NCBI GenBank assembly: GCA_015847255.1
Contig: JADLZK010008550.1
Coordinates: 80,538-144,537 of the forward strand
Direction of reading: 5' to 3'
Source of the DNA: Hyparrhenia diplandra
Taxonomy: Eukaryota; Streptophyta; Magnoliopsida; Poales; Poaceae
Length of the DNA: 64,000 nt
Part shown: in pieces, positions 13,306-25,019 of the stretch
Layout of the letters: every line of letters begins with the position of its first letter
Numbering within the stretch: position 1 is the stretch's first letter
Program-made: the position numbers and the translations under genes
The notes under the pieces: model-generated
Database searches by the model: none
Told to the model about the DNA's origin: nothing
What the model saw: the letters and a program-made list of their open reading frames with translations, nothing else

Positions 13306-16300
13306 TCACCCGAGCCTGAGCGATGTATCGGAGCAGTCGTCAGTGTCTGTTGATGGGCGTGGATAGGATGTGTTTGTCACAGATTCAGATGACTGCCCTT
13401 CCTCATACACAATTTCTGAATCTGCGGCAAGCTGCGTCTCCATCCTTGCCATCCGGGTCACCTGCAGCTTCAGATCGCCGTGGCTTTAAACCGAGACATC
13501 GCTCAAAACAAATGAAGAGCAGAATGGGAAACTCAGCAGGGGGGGAGCAGGGATTTACTTGCTCCTTCAGCCTAGAATTCTCCTCGATCAGTTGCATTCT
13601 CTGTTTAACAACACATGTGACGCTGTCAGAAGGCAGGGAACAGGATCTAACTGAATGTAATGTAAAAGATTACAGCTGCATCTTTTATCAGCATGTCTCT
13701 AAAGTTTTCCTTGCAATTGAATAAGCTGCAGTGCTAGCCTAGGTCTGAAGCAACTGAAGCATCTTGTTTTCGAAATAAAAATTACTAAAGCAGTTTGAAA
13801 AGGGAATTGTGCTTGCCTTTCTTTCCAGACTGCTGATTTCTTCAAGGATTTTTTGGCTCTGCAATTTCGACAGGGAAAGAGATGATTGTGCTATGCATCA
13901 TTACTGTACAGTCTGATGCTGTCACAACTCACGAGTATCAGATACCTTGGTTTTGAGTACAGAGCCGAGGCCGGATTCGAGGGTCTTCTCAAGCTCTTGC
14001 AGCTGTTGGACGTTCAACATTTGGAGCTCCTCTCCTCTCATCTGCCTGTACAGAATTGACGGTTACTTCTACAACATGATGATCGCCTATTTTATCAAGG
14101 TCAAAATGGATTTGTAGAGGTGAAATAGGCGCGGCCTTTATGAAAAGTTATATATATAGAAATCAAACATTTGTAGGGTTGCGCCATCTTAGTCCCTACT
14201 AATTGATTTGCATGATCTGTGGCCCCTAGATATATTTTTCAAAGAATCACACAAGGGAAAACAACACAAAAAATAGGAAAAGAATTTCCTCATTCCCAAT
14301 TCGAAAGCTACAAGTTTTTTTTTTTTTTTTTTTTGCAAGAAATGAACGTGATATGCATCCTCTCTGAATCCATGAACTTAAGTCCCCTTTGACACATTCA
14401 CTTGTGACTATATATCATGAGCCATTCTTAGGATTTGAATCCATGACCTCAAGTACCCTATGACCCTTCACTTGTGACTAGATATATATTAGGATGAGAT
14501 TTTCTTTTTGTATTAACTTCTTTGGATTTTTTTCAGAATATTTATGCCCTATAACAATATCAAATGAAAAGATTGTCAAGTCTTTATGCACTACAACTTA
14601 GGTATAATACATGCCTCCATCCAAGGCCATTTGAAATATTAAAAAATCAAATTTGTTCAAAGTTGAATGTTTGTATCCAACAATATCAAATGAAAAACAA
14701 ATATTTGGGTCCCCTAAATGATTGCATACCTTAGGCCAAGAAATTTTTGGTGTTCGTGTTTTGCTGTCTAGCCCTTGTCCAATAAGGGATGGGGTTGTGC
14801 TAAGCCCGATAGTCTCGGGTCCGATCTTGGACTGAAATGCTCGGGTCTAACGTGAGCTGTTCCTAGAAATGACTATTTTCAAAGGCGGTCGGTGAGTTAC
14901 CAATCACCCTAAAGTTTCCAAGGCGGTCTCTATATTAGTCAAGCAATGGGTCTTTGTGAAACAATGGGAGCTTTTTTATAAATCATCTGTATAGCAGCGG
15001 AAATTGCATGCCCTCAAGGTTGCTTAAACAAAAAAAAGAAGGGTTTTATCCCTTTTTTTTTTTTTTTCGAGATGACGATTGGCACATTTTTTCATTAAGC
15101 GAAGAGAGTTTTGTTACAACAAGAGGGAGACGGTAGTCGCATGATTACCGAAGCCCCGCGAACACCCAGCTACAAACAAACTGCAAGAAAGGAGGGTGAG
15201 GCGGCCCCTCCAACTAACAACCCCAAAAGCTGAGCCTATTACAACAAAGAAAAATCCACACCCCTGGTAGCTAGCAGCGATAACAGCTGCAAAACATCCG
15301 CTAGACAATAGCGACAAAGCATCCGTCCACACCAACCTCGGCAAAGAAAGCATGCCGGAAAGCGACCATATGGCGGCAAAGCATCCGCCCGAGACGACCC
15401 GCGACCTCGGGAAGCGCGCGGCGCACCGGGCAACGTAGGCTCAGAAGCGACCTCGACCTCGGTAGCACTCACATACCGAAACAAGGCTCAGAACGACCTC
15501 GACCTCAGCGAAAGACGCCGCACACCGGAAGCGCAAGCTTGTACAAGAACTGAAGATACATGGCGGCCAAGCATCCACCCAAACAATGAAGAACACCTCG
15601 GGGGCAAAGCATCCGCCGGAGCGACCACGACTACGGCATTACAACCACTAGCTAGACACACCCCGGTGAGGAGAGACATGAAGCACAAATAGGAGCAAAG
15701 AAGACAACCAAAGCGACTGGGGGGAGGCGGTTGGTCGTAGAGATTCTTTGGCGCCTTCAAGAAGGGGTTGACGCCGAGGACTTAAATCATTTGCTAGCCT
15801 TAGGGAGCTAAGGGGGCCTTCACCCGGTAATCCGCGCCGAGGACAGAACATGAGGCTCAAGACAACGCCTTCAAGAAGGGTGCGTACCTGGCCGCCGTGC
15901 CGTCCCGCCTCGATGACATCGGGCCGGGCTTTCGCCCGAGCTCCATGCATCCAAGTTGCGGGATGAGAAGAGCGAGATGTCGCCATCCACGCCACCACGA
16001 CGCACCGCCCGGGCCGGTTGTCACACCACCGCGGTGCGAGGCGGCACGTAGCCGGGCACGTAGGCCAAAACCGTGCCTCGCCCACCCACCGGCCACCTCC
16101 ATCCACGGGAACCACACCCGACGCGCCAGCCAAGGCGGGGAGGCCGCCGCCGACGCCGGGGTGCATTGACCCCATCGCCGGGGGCCAAAGGGCGGCGATG
16201 CCTCAACCGCAATAGCAGGCCCCCAAGATGGCCAGCTATGGGCGGCCCGACGCCGGCTTGGCGTCGAGGAGCCCCAGGGCTAGATCGGCCAGGTGCGAGG

Positions 16301-19300
16301 GCCGCCACGGCGAGAAGCCCGGCCGCCGGTGTAAATGGCCGCTCGTAGTTGGGGCTGGCCGCCAGCGCTGCATCTTAGCCATCGGCGGGGGTACGGCGAG
16401 CCTCGGGACCGGGGCGCGAGAGGAGGAGGGCTCACGAGGTCAGCCACTCGCCACGAAGCGCGGGACGGGTGGAGGGAGGGGATGGGCACTACAGCAGCCT
16501 AGATCCCGGTCGAGGGGGCGGATCTGGCCGGCGGCGACGCCGCCTTGGTTTGTCGAACTTCAGGAAGGTTGAGGAGGGGGGGCAAAGGAGGGAGGGCGGT
16601 GGAAGAAGCGGGCGGGATCCCGTTTGTTTTGGGGAGGGGGGGGGGCCGCCGCCGCCGCGGGCAAGGGGTGGCGGTGGCCGGGACGGGGAGGGGGTGGGGT
16701 GGGTGTCGGCCGGGTAGCGGCGGTCGCTGGGCGTTAGGGGGCGCTCGGGGAAGCGGTTGTGTGTGTGTTTTTTTCCCTCTAGGAGATACAACATTCGGTT
16801 TTGAACTACATGTGTGTAGATGAAATAGTAAATAAATGTGCACCTAAGCTTAAGGCTGGTTTCAGCAAGCTCTTCCTTTAACCTTGCACAAGTGCCGTCA
16901 TCAATCTGTAACACACACCACAGAACCCAAAGCTGTTAGTACCCATTCTGCCATATTGCGTTTGTGTTTGCAAATTAGAGTAATAACTAATAAACGTTAA
17001 CAATACAGGATGAATTCTAGCTCACATGTGACTGCAGCTGAGACGACAGCGCTTCAGACTTCTGGAGGTTCTTGGAATGGGAGTCGTACCGATCGATTAC
17101 CTGCTTCATGCTGCAGAAATGTTGGGCAGATCAACTGATTAGCTGACAACACATTAGTAAAGATTAAATAATACGACTGACTGACGTACTTCAGATAAAG
17201 ATGATGGCTTCAATGCCAAGGCAATTTGTCTCAGCAACTAGTTGCAGTATTATTTTCTAAAAACCTATAGTAAGTATAGGCCATGCTTCTCGGAACGGAG
17301 ATTTCAGTCTACACGTGAAATAATACTCCAAGTGCAAGTGCAACTCCAAGAGACTCTAAATCCTTCCCAAATGTTATATAGCAAAAAATAGAAGAGGAGA
17401 ATGACTCTCTTGTGCGCATAAGATATACTGTAGAAAGTGATTTATATACAAATGACTAGGGAAATTTAGAAAGGCTCTTGGAAATGCTCCAAACTATTGA
17501 TATTTCATGGACTGAACCGGGATTTTATTCAGGTCTACTTCCTCCAGCTTACATGACAGCAATGGTGTTCCTAGTGGACGAGTTAAACTTTAAGAAAATC
17601 TTAACTACCTGTTTGAACTTTATGCACTGCAACAGCCAGCAGACACTTGCATTTTCGTTAGCAGATTAGTGATTTCTAATTTTTTTCATTTTTGTGTTTG
17701 GCTGAAAATATTTTTTGTGCACAATGGTATAAAAAACATCATCCATGCCACAACAAAATTGTATAGCCGGTCAAAATAAAATGATTGGCCCGAGTATTGA
17801 AGGTATAGACACCAACAGTGAAATGACATGCTGTGTAAAGCAATAAAGCAAAAGATGAGTCGTGTCCGTCCTATCTTCACATCAGAGATCAGACTGCCCA
17901 GGCGGGGCAAGCAATGCTAACCTTTCTCGTGGACTCGTGGTAAATGCCCGCTGCCTTTTCACACCCACTCACTGACTCACCACTCGGCCAAATATGGAAC
18001 GAGGTACCATGCACAGTACAAATTCCTTAGGATTGGTTAATCTTTTTCCTCTCAGCCCTCCTGATGAATGAAGTCATGCCATAGTTTCGCCAGGCGGTTT
18101 CTAGGTGTTGACCATTAACCTAAGAGCCTAGTCGCGCCTAAACGTTTTTCTAGACGTTCTATATATATACTAATATACGTATATTATTTTCTAAAGAGAT
18201 AAATAAACAGCTGAATAATGAACCTAGATAGAAAAAAAAAAAGCTGGCCTAGATAGATAGAAAGGCTCAAGCTAGAGGCAAGGGCCTAGCCGCACCCGCA
18301 CTCAGACTCCAACCTTATCCATCCATCTCTTTGGCTCCAGCCACACCCGCACTCACACCCATCCTCATCACGCTGCACCTGCACTCGACACACCTGTTGC
18401 CTTCTCCCCATCGCGCCGCCCGCAAGTTCCTCTCCCTCTCCGGAATCTCTTCCTCCTCTAGCGTGCCCGCCGCCACCCGCGCTCACCCCGCCATCCCACA
18501 CGCGCCGCAAGCTCCTCGCCACCAGCAATCTCCAAACGCGATCCTCTACCCCCCACCGGCACTGCTGCTGCTTGCCCTAGGGGTCCACCTACCCCATAAG
18601 TGAGGCGGACACCCTCCAACTAGCAAGTAATCGCTCCTAGGCGAGTGCCTAGCGGAACTTTGTGTCATGCACAAGCAAATAGTACTAGTGACTTAAAATT
18701 TGCCACAAAGAGACTAGACTATTTTCTCTGTGCATGAATTTCTATGGGTACGAAAAATAAATATTAATTGTCTAAAACAAATGCAATACACTCAAATTTA
18801 AGTTTAGTGAAATCTAAATAAAAAATGTTGTAATATTGGAATTAAAGGGTGTTGTAGCATTGGGATTAAAAAAAAATGAGAGAAGGGAAATTGTTTCTTA
18901 TACAGAAACTATGTCTACATGAAAACTAGGATTAAATAAATATATATGATAGGTGAATGATAGCAAAAGAAAATATTATTGTGAATTGTCTGGAGTAATT
19001 TGGAGAAATTATGTATTGGCAATGCAGTTTCTATGTATAGTCTATATAACATGGTAAATATAGAAACTATCCTTTTTTTTGGGACTGGGCCAAAAAAAAA
19101 AAACTTAGGCAATGTTTGGCTATGTGGTGCGACACAATCTTTCTTAATTAGCACCTTTGTCTCACATGTCATTTAATCATTTTTATTAATTAAAGTTAAT
19201 CATTATGTAACGCATGATGAGATCGTGTCCTTTGGAAAAAAAAAGAAACTATTCGACCTTGGTAGTTGCTGAAATATTTTGGATTTGGCAACCGTAGCAT

Positions 19301-20321
19301 TTTTCGTTTAGTAATTATTTTCCCACCATGAACTAACTAGACTTAAAAGATTCGTCCTCAGTAAATTCCAGCTAATTTATGTAATTAGTTATTTTTATTT
19401 ACCTTTGTTTAATGCTATATAAATGTGTCAAGAGATTTAATGTGACATGATAGTATAACACTTTTTAGGTTATATTCGTGAACTAAATATGGCCATACAG
19501 ATGGTTCAGAACTATTTCTGTCCATGTGTCCTAAAAACAAGTAAACAGCCTAGGCCCTTCGCTAACTCTTCATGCAGAGTTTCACAGCTCAGGTACACAA
19601 GCTGACAGCGAATTTAATAAGTTGGTACTACAGCTACAGCGGCTGCAAAGTGCTACAGTGAATTAAAATCCGGGTGGTACCTTGCAAAAATAAGTAGAAA
19701 CGAATAATTGGACTGGCGGCTAGTGGCCACCGTCACTGTATACTCCTTCGTCTTAAATTATAAGTTATTTTTAATTTTTCTGATTCATTCATTTATTTTG
19801 TTATACATCTATATCTAGGCATTATAATAAAATACTTGTATAAATTTTTTTTTTAATATGAATTAAAATTTCGAACAGATAAAATATATTATATATTATA
19901 TATATTAAATGTACTTAAATATGTACTGTAGCACATGGCTTATATAAAGATGTCTAATGGTAACAGGGTTATGACTTATGAACATTATGGTAAAATATCA
20001 AACTAGATGCCAAAGCAAGCAAGCTGACCTATTTATATGGCTTATTATTTTGGAACCATAAAAGGTCCAAATTGCTTACTTGAATAAGTTAGGTCGGTGT
20101 CCAGATAATCCTTTAAACTAATATTTGATCTTATTAATTTACTTTCTCCAATTATTTCAGTTGGTGCAGTTTACCCATAAGTTTTTTTATCCAAATTCCT
20201 CCGTCTTAGAACAAATGAGGTTTCCATCTGTCCTAAGTTAAATCATCTAAAAATTTGACTAAGATTGTATAGAAAAGTATTAACACTCGTTTGACACAGC
20301 TCAGCTTTACCACTAAAACAT

Positions 20322-20352
<31 letters not shown>

Positions 20353-22636
20353 CATCACATGAGCAACTCTTTAGGTGATGCTGAGCTGTTTTTAAAAAAA
20401 TATAATATATATATTTGCAAAATAGATTAATGAACCGCTTCGTATGGATATAAGAAATAAATAAATGAGAAAGCTGAGATAAACTATTTTTTTAGTTTTT
20501 ATCGTCACAACTCATATATATCTTTATGAAGTTGTTTGAATCTGTTTTAGAAATGAGTGTTTGACAAGAAATGTCCGGGATGCACGCGCAGAAAGCATTG
20601 ACCAGCTACAGAACATTTCTAGGTAGAATGTCCGGGTTAATTAATTTGGACGATCCACATCGACTGTGAGGTCAAAAGAAATGTAAACGCACATTAAAAA
20701 GTAATAGAAATGTAAACGTGGTGGAACAAGAGCAATAGAAGAAACATGGAAATCGAAGCAACTTGTACAAAAGGTGGAGAAAAATTTAGTTGCAGATCAG
20801 AACGAAGACTTGTGACGACATCTACTTTTTTCTTAAGGCCGTCCGTAATGGTTAGCTATTTGGCTATCTAGATGTGGCGTGGCAAAGAAAAAGTAGGAGA
20901 GAGTAGTAGTCACTAGCTACATGCAAATAGATAGACTATTTCACGTAGCCCCAATAACTTGTGAGATGAGCATGTGGGACCAATAATATAAAATAGTCTT
21001 TGTTGTTATCTCTCACCTCCACATCGACCCACTACGTAGCTAGCACTATCTATTACCATTGCGGACGCCCTAAAAGAACTTCCCTGTTTTTATTACTGGT
21101 CACACTGCCAAAAGATGAAAAGAGAGAAGCCCTCCATCTGTCAGTCTCTTCCACACATTTCAAGTTCTTTTATTATTCAGTTGGAGTATTGTACTTCCTC
21201 TGCTCAAAACAAAACACGCCTTCTTTTCTTAAAGAAACATCTTTTTTGTTTCTGACTACAGAGATTTATAAAAATATCAACATTTGTATCTCCAAAAATA
21301 TATTTATTACAAAAATATGTTCAACTATTATCTAACTATACTTATTATACATCATATTTATTATTATACTTTTTTATATATATTTGGTTAAACATAAAAA
21401 GTCTGACTCCTAAAAGAAATAAGATGTGCATTCTTTTAGTACGGCCGGAGTAGGAGAAGAGCAGTGAAAAAAATGTCATTAAAATGTTGAAATCTCCTAT
21501 ATTCCTAGTAATGTTTAGACAAGAGGAAAAGGATCCTTATTCTTTCTATTCACATCAATAGATGAAACCTGAATAAGAAATTAGAAATGATGAACCCACA
21601 CCGAGCGATAAACATACACTTGGATTTAATTTGCCACTAATTTTTGGGAGTGGGTTACTGAAAGTATTATTGCCTAGTTACTTGCAAGTACTAATCGGGC
21701 GAATTTACCGCTAACCTTGAAGTATCATTACCCCGACACAGAAAATGTTTTTAAATATTACTGCTAACCTTGAGTATGTGGATAGCAAAAAGAATAGCAC
21801 TAGTTAATTAATATTAATAAACTCTGATTAATCTGTTAGGCAGCGACATGATAATCAAGGAACAATGTTTTTACCCCCTCCGATCCCAGCTTAGAACAGA
21901 CGCCACGAAGCAAGCATATGAGAATCTCTGAAAAAAAAGGGGGGAAAGGACACCTCAAAAACATAATAGAGTCTGGACACGACAGTCAAAAACCTTACAG
22001 TAGTCATTGTTGACAATGGGGAAAAGGAGCTTATTGCTGGCGAACAAGCAAGAACTTTCTCCTTTGATCAACAGAACGACCTAATAATACATTGAAATAT
22101 CGACCATCAAATATCAGGTTTCAGTCCAGAAAAGGGACAGCGGATCAGCCGCGCGCATACCAAGTTGTTGGAGACCGGGAAACATGAATCCCGGATCTCA
22201 ATAAATAGATAAATATATCAGGTTTCTAATTGTGGAATCAGTCAATCAAGACGCCCAATTAAAGAAAGACAAATACGGAATCGAAATTAGGGCATCCAGG
22301 TCTAAAGGCGAAGATGAGATGAAAGAACGAAATTAAAATCCAAAGCTAGCTAGCGGAGTCCCAAAACGCATCGATCAACAAACCAAGAAGAATCGCACGA
22401 GGAAGATGACAACCGTGGCACGGCGGTCTATTCTATAGATAGAAGGTACCTGGAGCTGGCGAAGTGGAAGAGTTTGCCGGTGGCGGAGAAGACGACGAGG
22501 CCGACCTCGGCGTCGCAGAGATGGAGAGCTCCTCGGCCTTCTTGAACAGGCCCCGCCGCCTCTTGGAGAAGGTCACCTGCCTCGCCGCCAGGTTGTCGAT
22601 CCTCCTTATCGCTATCCGCTCCCTCTTCCCGGCCAT
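13306..22636 (-). CDS. MADS47: MIKC-type MADS-box transcription factor, SVP/StMADS11 clade (MADS47-like)
   Basis: Seven exons on the minus strand: 22636-22450 (MADS domain, start MAGKRERIAIRRIDNLAARQ), 17110-17026 (MKQVIDRYDSHSKNLQKSEA), 16905-16844 (CARLKEELAETSLKLR), 14045-13946 (QMRGEELQMLNVQQLQELEK), 13858-13817 (SQKILEEISSLERK), 13600-13559 (RMQLIEENSRLKEQ) and 13461-13306 (ending CSDTSLRLG). Lengths 187, 85, 62, 100, 42, 42 and 156 follow the classical MIKC pattern, with exon 1 one base short. It is a DNA-binding (CArG-box) nuclear regulator; K-box exons give the coiled coil for dimerisation. Rice MADS47 is linked to brassinosteroid response and maize MADS47 to zein expression; transfer of function is inferred. 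Intron 1 is 5.3 kb. Oddities: a one-base deletion at 22520 breaks the frame after residue 39, and the exon 5-6 intron has a GC donor. Confidence 0.92.
14750..14990. mobile_element. Possible CACTA-type remnant in MADS intron 3
   Basis: The stretch around 14862-14945 (CCTAGAAATGACTATTTTC, then several GGCGGTC motifs) resembles the terminal and subterminal region of grass CACTA elements, with a decayed first few bases. No opposite end was identified. Weak call. Confidence 0.25.
15053..16766 (-). mobile_element. LINE-like retroelement insertion in MADS intron 3
   Basis: On the minus strand the segment runs from a very GC-rich 5' part (~16.7 kb) to a 3' end with CTTAATGAAAAAATG and a poly-A tract (T-run at 15053-15067 on +). 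The flanks GTTTTATCCCT (left) and GTTTTTTTCCCTCT (right, ~16768) could be an imperfect target duplication. The same CTTAATGAAA 3' motif occurs in the small insertion at 33158. There is no intact reverse transcriptase; the longest minus frame (15648-16175) has no recognisable domain. Probably an internally deleted or non-autonomous LINE-type copy. Confidence 0.55.
18084..18658. mobile_element. Candidate TIR element carrying a GC-rich exon-like insert (MADS intron 1)
   Basis: The left end GTTTCGCCAGGCGGTTTCTAGG and the inverted right end GTTCCGCTAGGCACTCGCCTAGG match over most of ~23 bases. Between them lies a C-rich, coding-like stretch (18290-18600) quite unlike the AT-rich intron around it. 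I do not recognise a protein in it. No clear target duplication. Confidence 0.35.
19255..19500. mobile_element. Degenerate Tourist-like MITE
   Basis: It shares motifs in order with the better preserved copy at 23441-23637: a TTTAGTAATTATT block, AACTAACTAGACTTAAAAGATTCGTC, AACACTTTTTAGGTT.AT, and GAACTAAAT.TGGCC at the right end. Lies in MADS intron 1. Confidence 0.5.
20837..21070. mobile_element. Tourist/PIF-type MITE with TAA target duplication
   Basis: Ends GGCCGTCCGTAATGGT and inverted ACCATTGCGGACGCCC; TAA occurs directly outside both ends (20834-20836, 21071-21073). 234 bp, no coding. Lies in MADS intron 1. Confidence 0.75.
21194..21450. mobile_element. Stowaway-like MITE
   Basis: The left end is CTTCCTCTGCTCAAAACA and the right end TTTTAGTACGGCCGGAG, flanked by TA on both sides (21192-21193, 21451-21452). 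The interior is AT-rich, with the AAGAAACAT/AAGAAATAAGATG motifs of grass Stowaway elements. Lies in MADS intron 1. Confidence 0.55.
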
Positions 22637-23440
22637 GGTGTCGTCCTCCACCGGCGGCGGCGGCGGCGCCGCAGCAGCAGCCACGCGACAAGACGCGAGA
22701 GCACAGGTCGAGATGAAGTGGTAATTTGACCAAAGCGAAGAAAAAGAGAGGATGGACGGAGAGCAAGCACAGCGAGCTAGCTAGGGAGGAGAAGAAGAAC
22801 CCTAGCTATAGCTGCCGTGCCGGAGGAAAAGCCACAGCGACAGCAATCTCTTACAGGTGTTGGAGTAGATCTGCGGCGCCCTTCGGGAGCAGTCCAGAGT
22901 GTGGTAGGGGATGAGTGGTGTCTTGTACTACTCTTTGCGCAAAGGACCGACCGACCAGTGAGCAACTGTCGACTACTCCTATTTATGGAACTAGCCAATG
23001 GCGACGCCAGAGAAAGGAGAGGATGAGGACGGCCGCGTTGGTGCTGCGGCAGCATGAACAGTAGAGGAGGAGGGTGTAGGACAGCGTCGTACCAAGGAGC
23101 AGTGGCTTTTTATGGCAAAGGTCACGGTGATGCTGCCTGACTGCTGCGCCTGTGGCTGCTACAGTGCCGCTCGATCACCCCAGACCGATGGAGCCAGGTG
23201 TCTGCCACGAGGTGGTCAGGGTAGAGTGGCCCCATACTCTCCGCGCCATTGGTCCCCGCGTCACCTCATCCCTGATCCCCGCTGTTGCTTCAGCGAGAGA
23301 GCGGCCGGTGCTGAGGTTGAAAGGTCACCGTATCCGGTCCGGTGTGTATACGGCTGTACTCCTACGTACCGCGATCGGCCTCGGCGTTTGGCGGTCGGTC
23401 TGCTCTCCACTATAGTCATCCTATTAACTATTTTTACTCT
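22637..23440 (-). promoter_or_regulatory. MADS gene 5' leader and proximal promoter region
   Basis: This is the DNA directly upstream (higher coordinates) of the MADS start at 22636. It is GC-rich, has no supported gene, and includes a CAGCAGCAGC/GGCGGCGGC repetitive leader at 22645-22680. No TATA box or CArG box could be placed with confidence. A Tourist-like MITE lies just beyond it. Confidence 0.45.
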
Positions 23441-23637
23441 AGGGTGTTTAGTTGGTGAAAAATTTTGGATTAGACTATTGTAGTATTTTTTGTTTGTATT
23501 TGGTAATTATTATTTAATTATGGATTAACTAGGCTCAAAAGATTCGTCTCGTAGCCAAACTACGTGTGTTAAGTGATTCGATGTGATTGGAACTGCAACA
23601 CTTTTTTAGGTTCATCCATGGGAACTAAACAAGGCCT
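23441..23637. mobile_element. Tourist-like MITE upstream of the MADS gene
   Basis: Left end GGGTGTTTAGTTGGTGAAAA, right end GGGAACTAAACAAGGCC (inverted GGCCTTGTTTAGTTC). The interior has GGATTAACTAGGCTCAAAAG and ATTCGTCTCG, hallmarks of an abundant grass MITE. About 0.8 kb upstream of the MADS start codon. Confidence 0.7.
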
Positions 23638-24079
23638 CCTCCTCCGAAAATACTGTTTCGGAGTGTTTTTCCTGGTAGGGAGGAAGGCTAAGGCATGACT
23701 GATGGACCATCGGGCTACAAGACATTGCGCTGCTTATAATGTGCCCGTGCCTACCACAGTGCCAAAAGCCAAATCACATGTGGTACCACTCGTGGCTTGT
23801 CTTTTGATCGACAAGGTTTTTTTTTATATATAGATTATTTGGTTCGTGTGAAACTTGCATTGGAAAAATTTCTACAGCAAGACAAAGTGGGATGAGCAAA
23901 AATCGAGTCATTCTTATGAAAAATAAGTAAAGTAAAAAAAATCTATGGTATTGTTATAGTTCAGCAACAAACTAAACACACACTAAGAAACTGTGCCACG
24001 TGTGACTTGTTGCATGTCAAGTTGTGGTTGCAAACCAAACAAGCCAGTTTTTCCGTGCTTCAAGACACTTGTCATCCCT

Positions 24080-24211
24080 CGTTTTAAAATAGCGCTAAGG
24101 AAAATAGCGGGAGCACTCCAAAAACGCTATAGCGCGCTAAACGTCATCGCGACAACTGCTATTTGCCGCTATTAGCGCGCTATTTGCCGCTATTAGCGCC
24201 GCTATTTGTTA
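24080..24211. repeat. GCGCTATTTGCCGCTATTA short tandem repeat
   Basis: The motif GCTATTTGCCGCTATTAGCG is repeated about three times at 24158-24211. It is preceded by diverged TAGCGCTA and GCTATAGCGCGCTA units from 24090. The units are partly palindromic. Possibly the interior of a decayed transposon. Confidence 0.6.
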
Positions 24212-24243
24212 CAGAGGCTTTTGTCATATATCCAAACGCCTCT

Positions 24244-25019
24244 CACTACTAGAAAAACCGCCACGATAAATTGATTAACTATGATGGTTTTAAAAAAAAA
24301 AAAACTATCATGGCAAATGAGGCCCATATGTCCGGCGCAAACAAGTCCATACCGACCCACTAACACCTCGAGCATATATAAGAAATGTGAACCCTAACCA
24401 TCTCTCACCTTACCCCCTCGGCAAACACACTTCTCCCTCCCACTTCTTTCCCGACAAACTCTTCTCGTACCCGCCGCCACCCACCCTCCGATGCCCCCCC
24501 AAGCGGCGCCTCCTCCGTTCCCATCCATTCCGGCGCCGGCGGCCTAGGGCGCACGCGGCCGGGCTGCGCAATGGCGCCTGGAAGGCGGCTCTTCCACCGG
24601 AGGCGGCTCACAAATCCCGTAGCAAAGCGGAGGGGGCGCGGCTACGCGCATCGACTTCGTCCCGCCGTAGCGTCGGATCGGCGTTGCGGCGAAGCGAGCG
24701 GCGTGGCCAGCGTCGTCGACCTCACGGCGGATCCGCCTGACTTATCTGGATCCGGTGATGGCGAGACCGAATTTGGGGGCGAGCAACGACGGCGGCTCGG
24801 ATTCGGCGGTGGGCGGCGGCGCCCTGGATCCATTAGGGTTAGGGTTTCCCTTTTATTTTTGAAAGATTAAGCATGGCGGTTTTGGAAACCGTCATCGTTA
24901 ATCGGCGATTAAGAGTGACCTTTGCTCGGTGGCGGTTTAAAAACCACCTCGAAAATTAAAAACGCCACCAAAATTGTTAATGTCGTGGTGTCTCCACAAG
25001 GAAGAGTCATCTAGTAATG
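24244..25019. mobile_element. Small non-autonomous CACTA-like element
   Basis: It begins CACTACTAGAAAAACCGCC and ends with the inverted CTAGTAATG, i.e. CAYTACTAGA termini. Subterminal GGCGGTTT/AAACCGCC-type motifs recur at both ends (GGCGGTTTTGGAAACCG, GGCGGTTTAAAAACCACC). The interior (24470-24840) is GC-rich and exon-like and may be captured host DNA. The expected 3-bp target duplication is not seen (TCT left, GGA right), so one end may be eroded. Confidence 0.55.

Noticed and set aside
15648..16175. 175-aa minus-strand frame
   Set aside because: Lies in the LINE-like insertion; no reverse transcriptase, endonuclease or gag motif could be seen.
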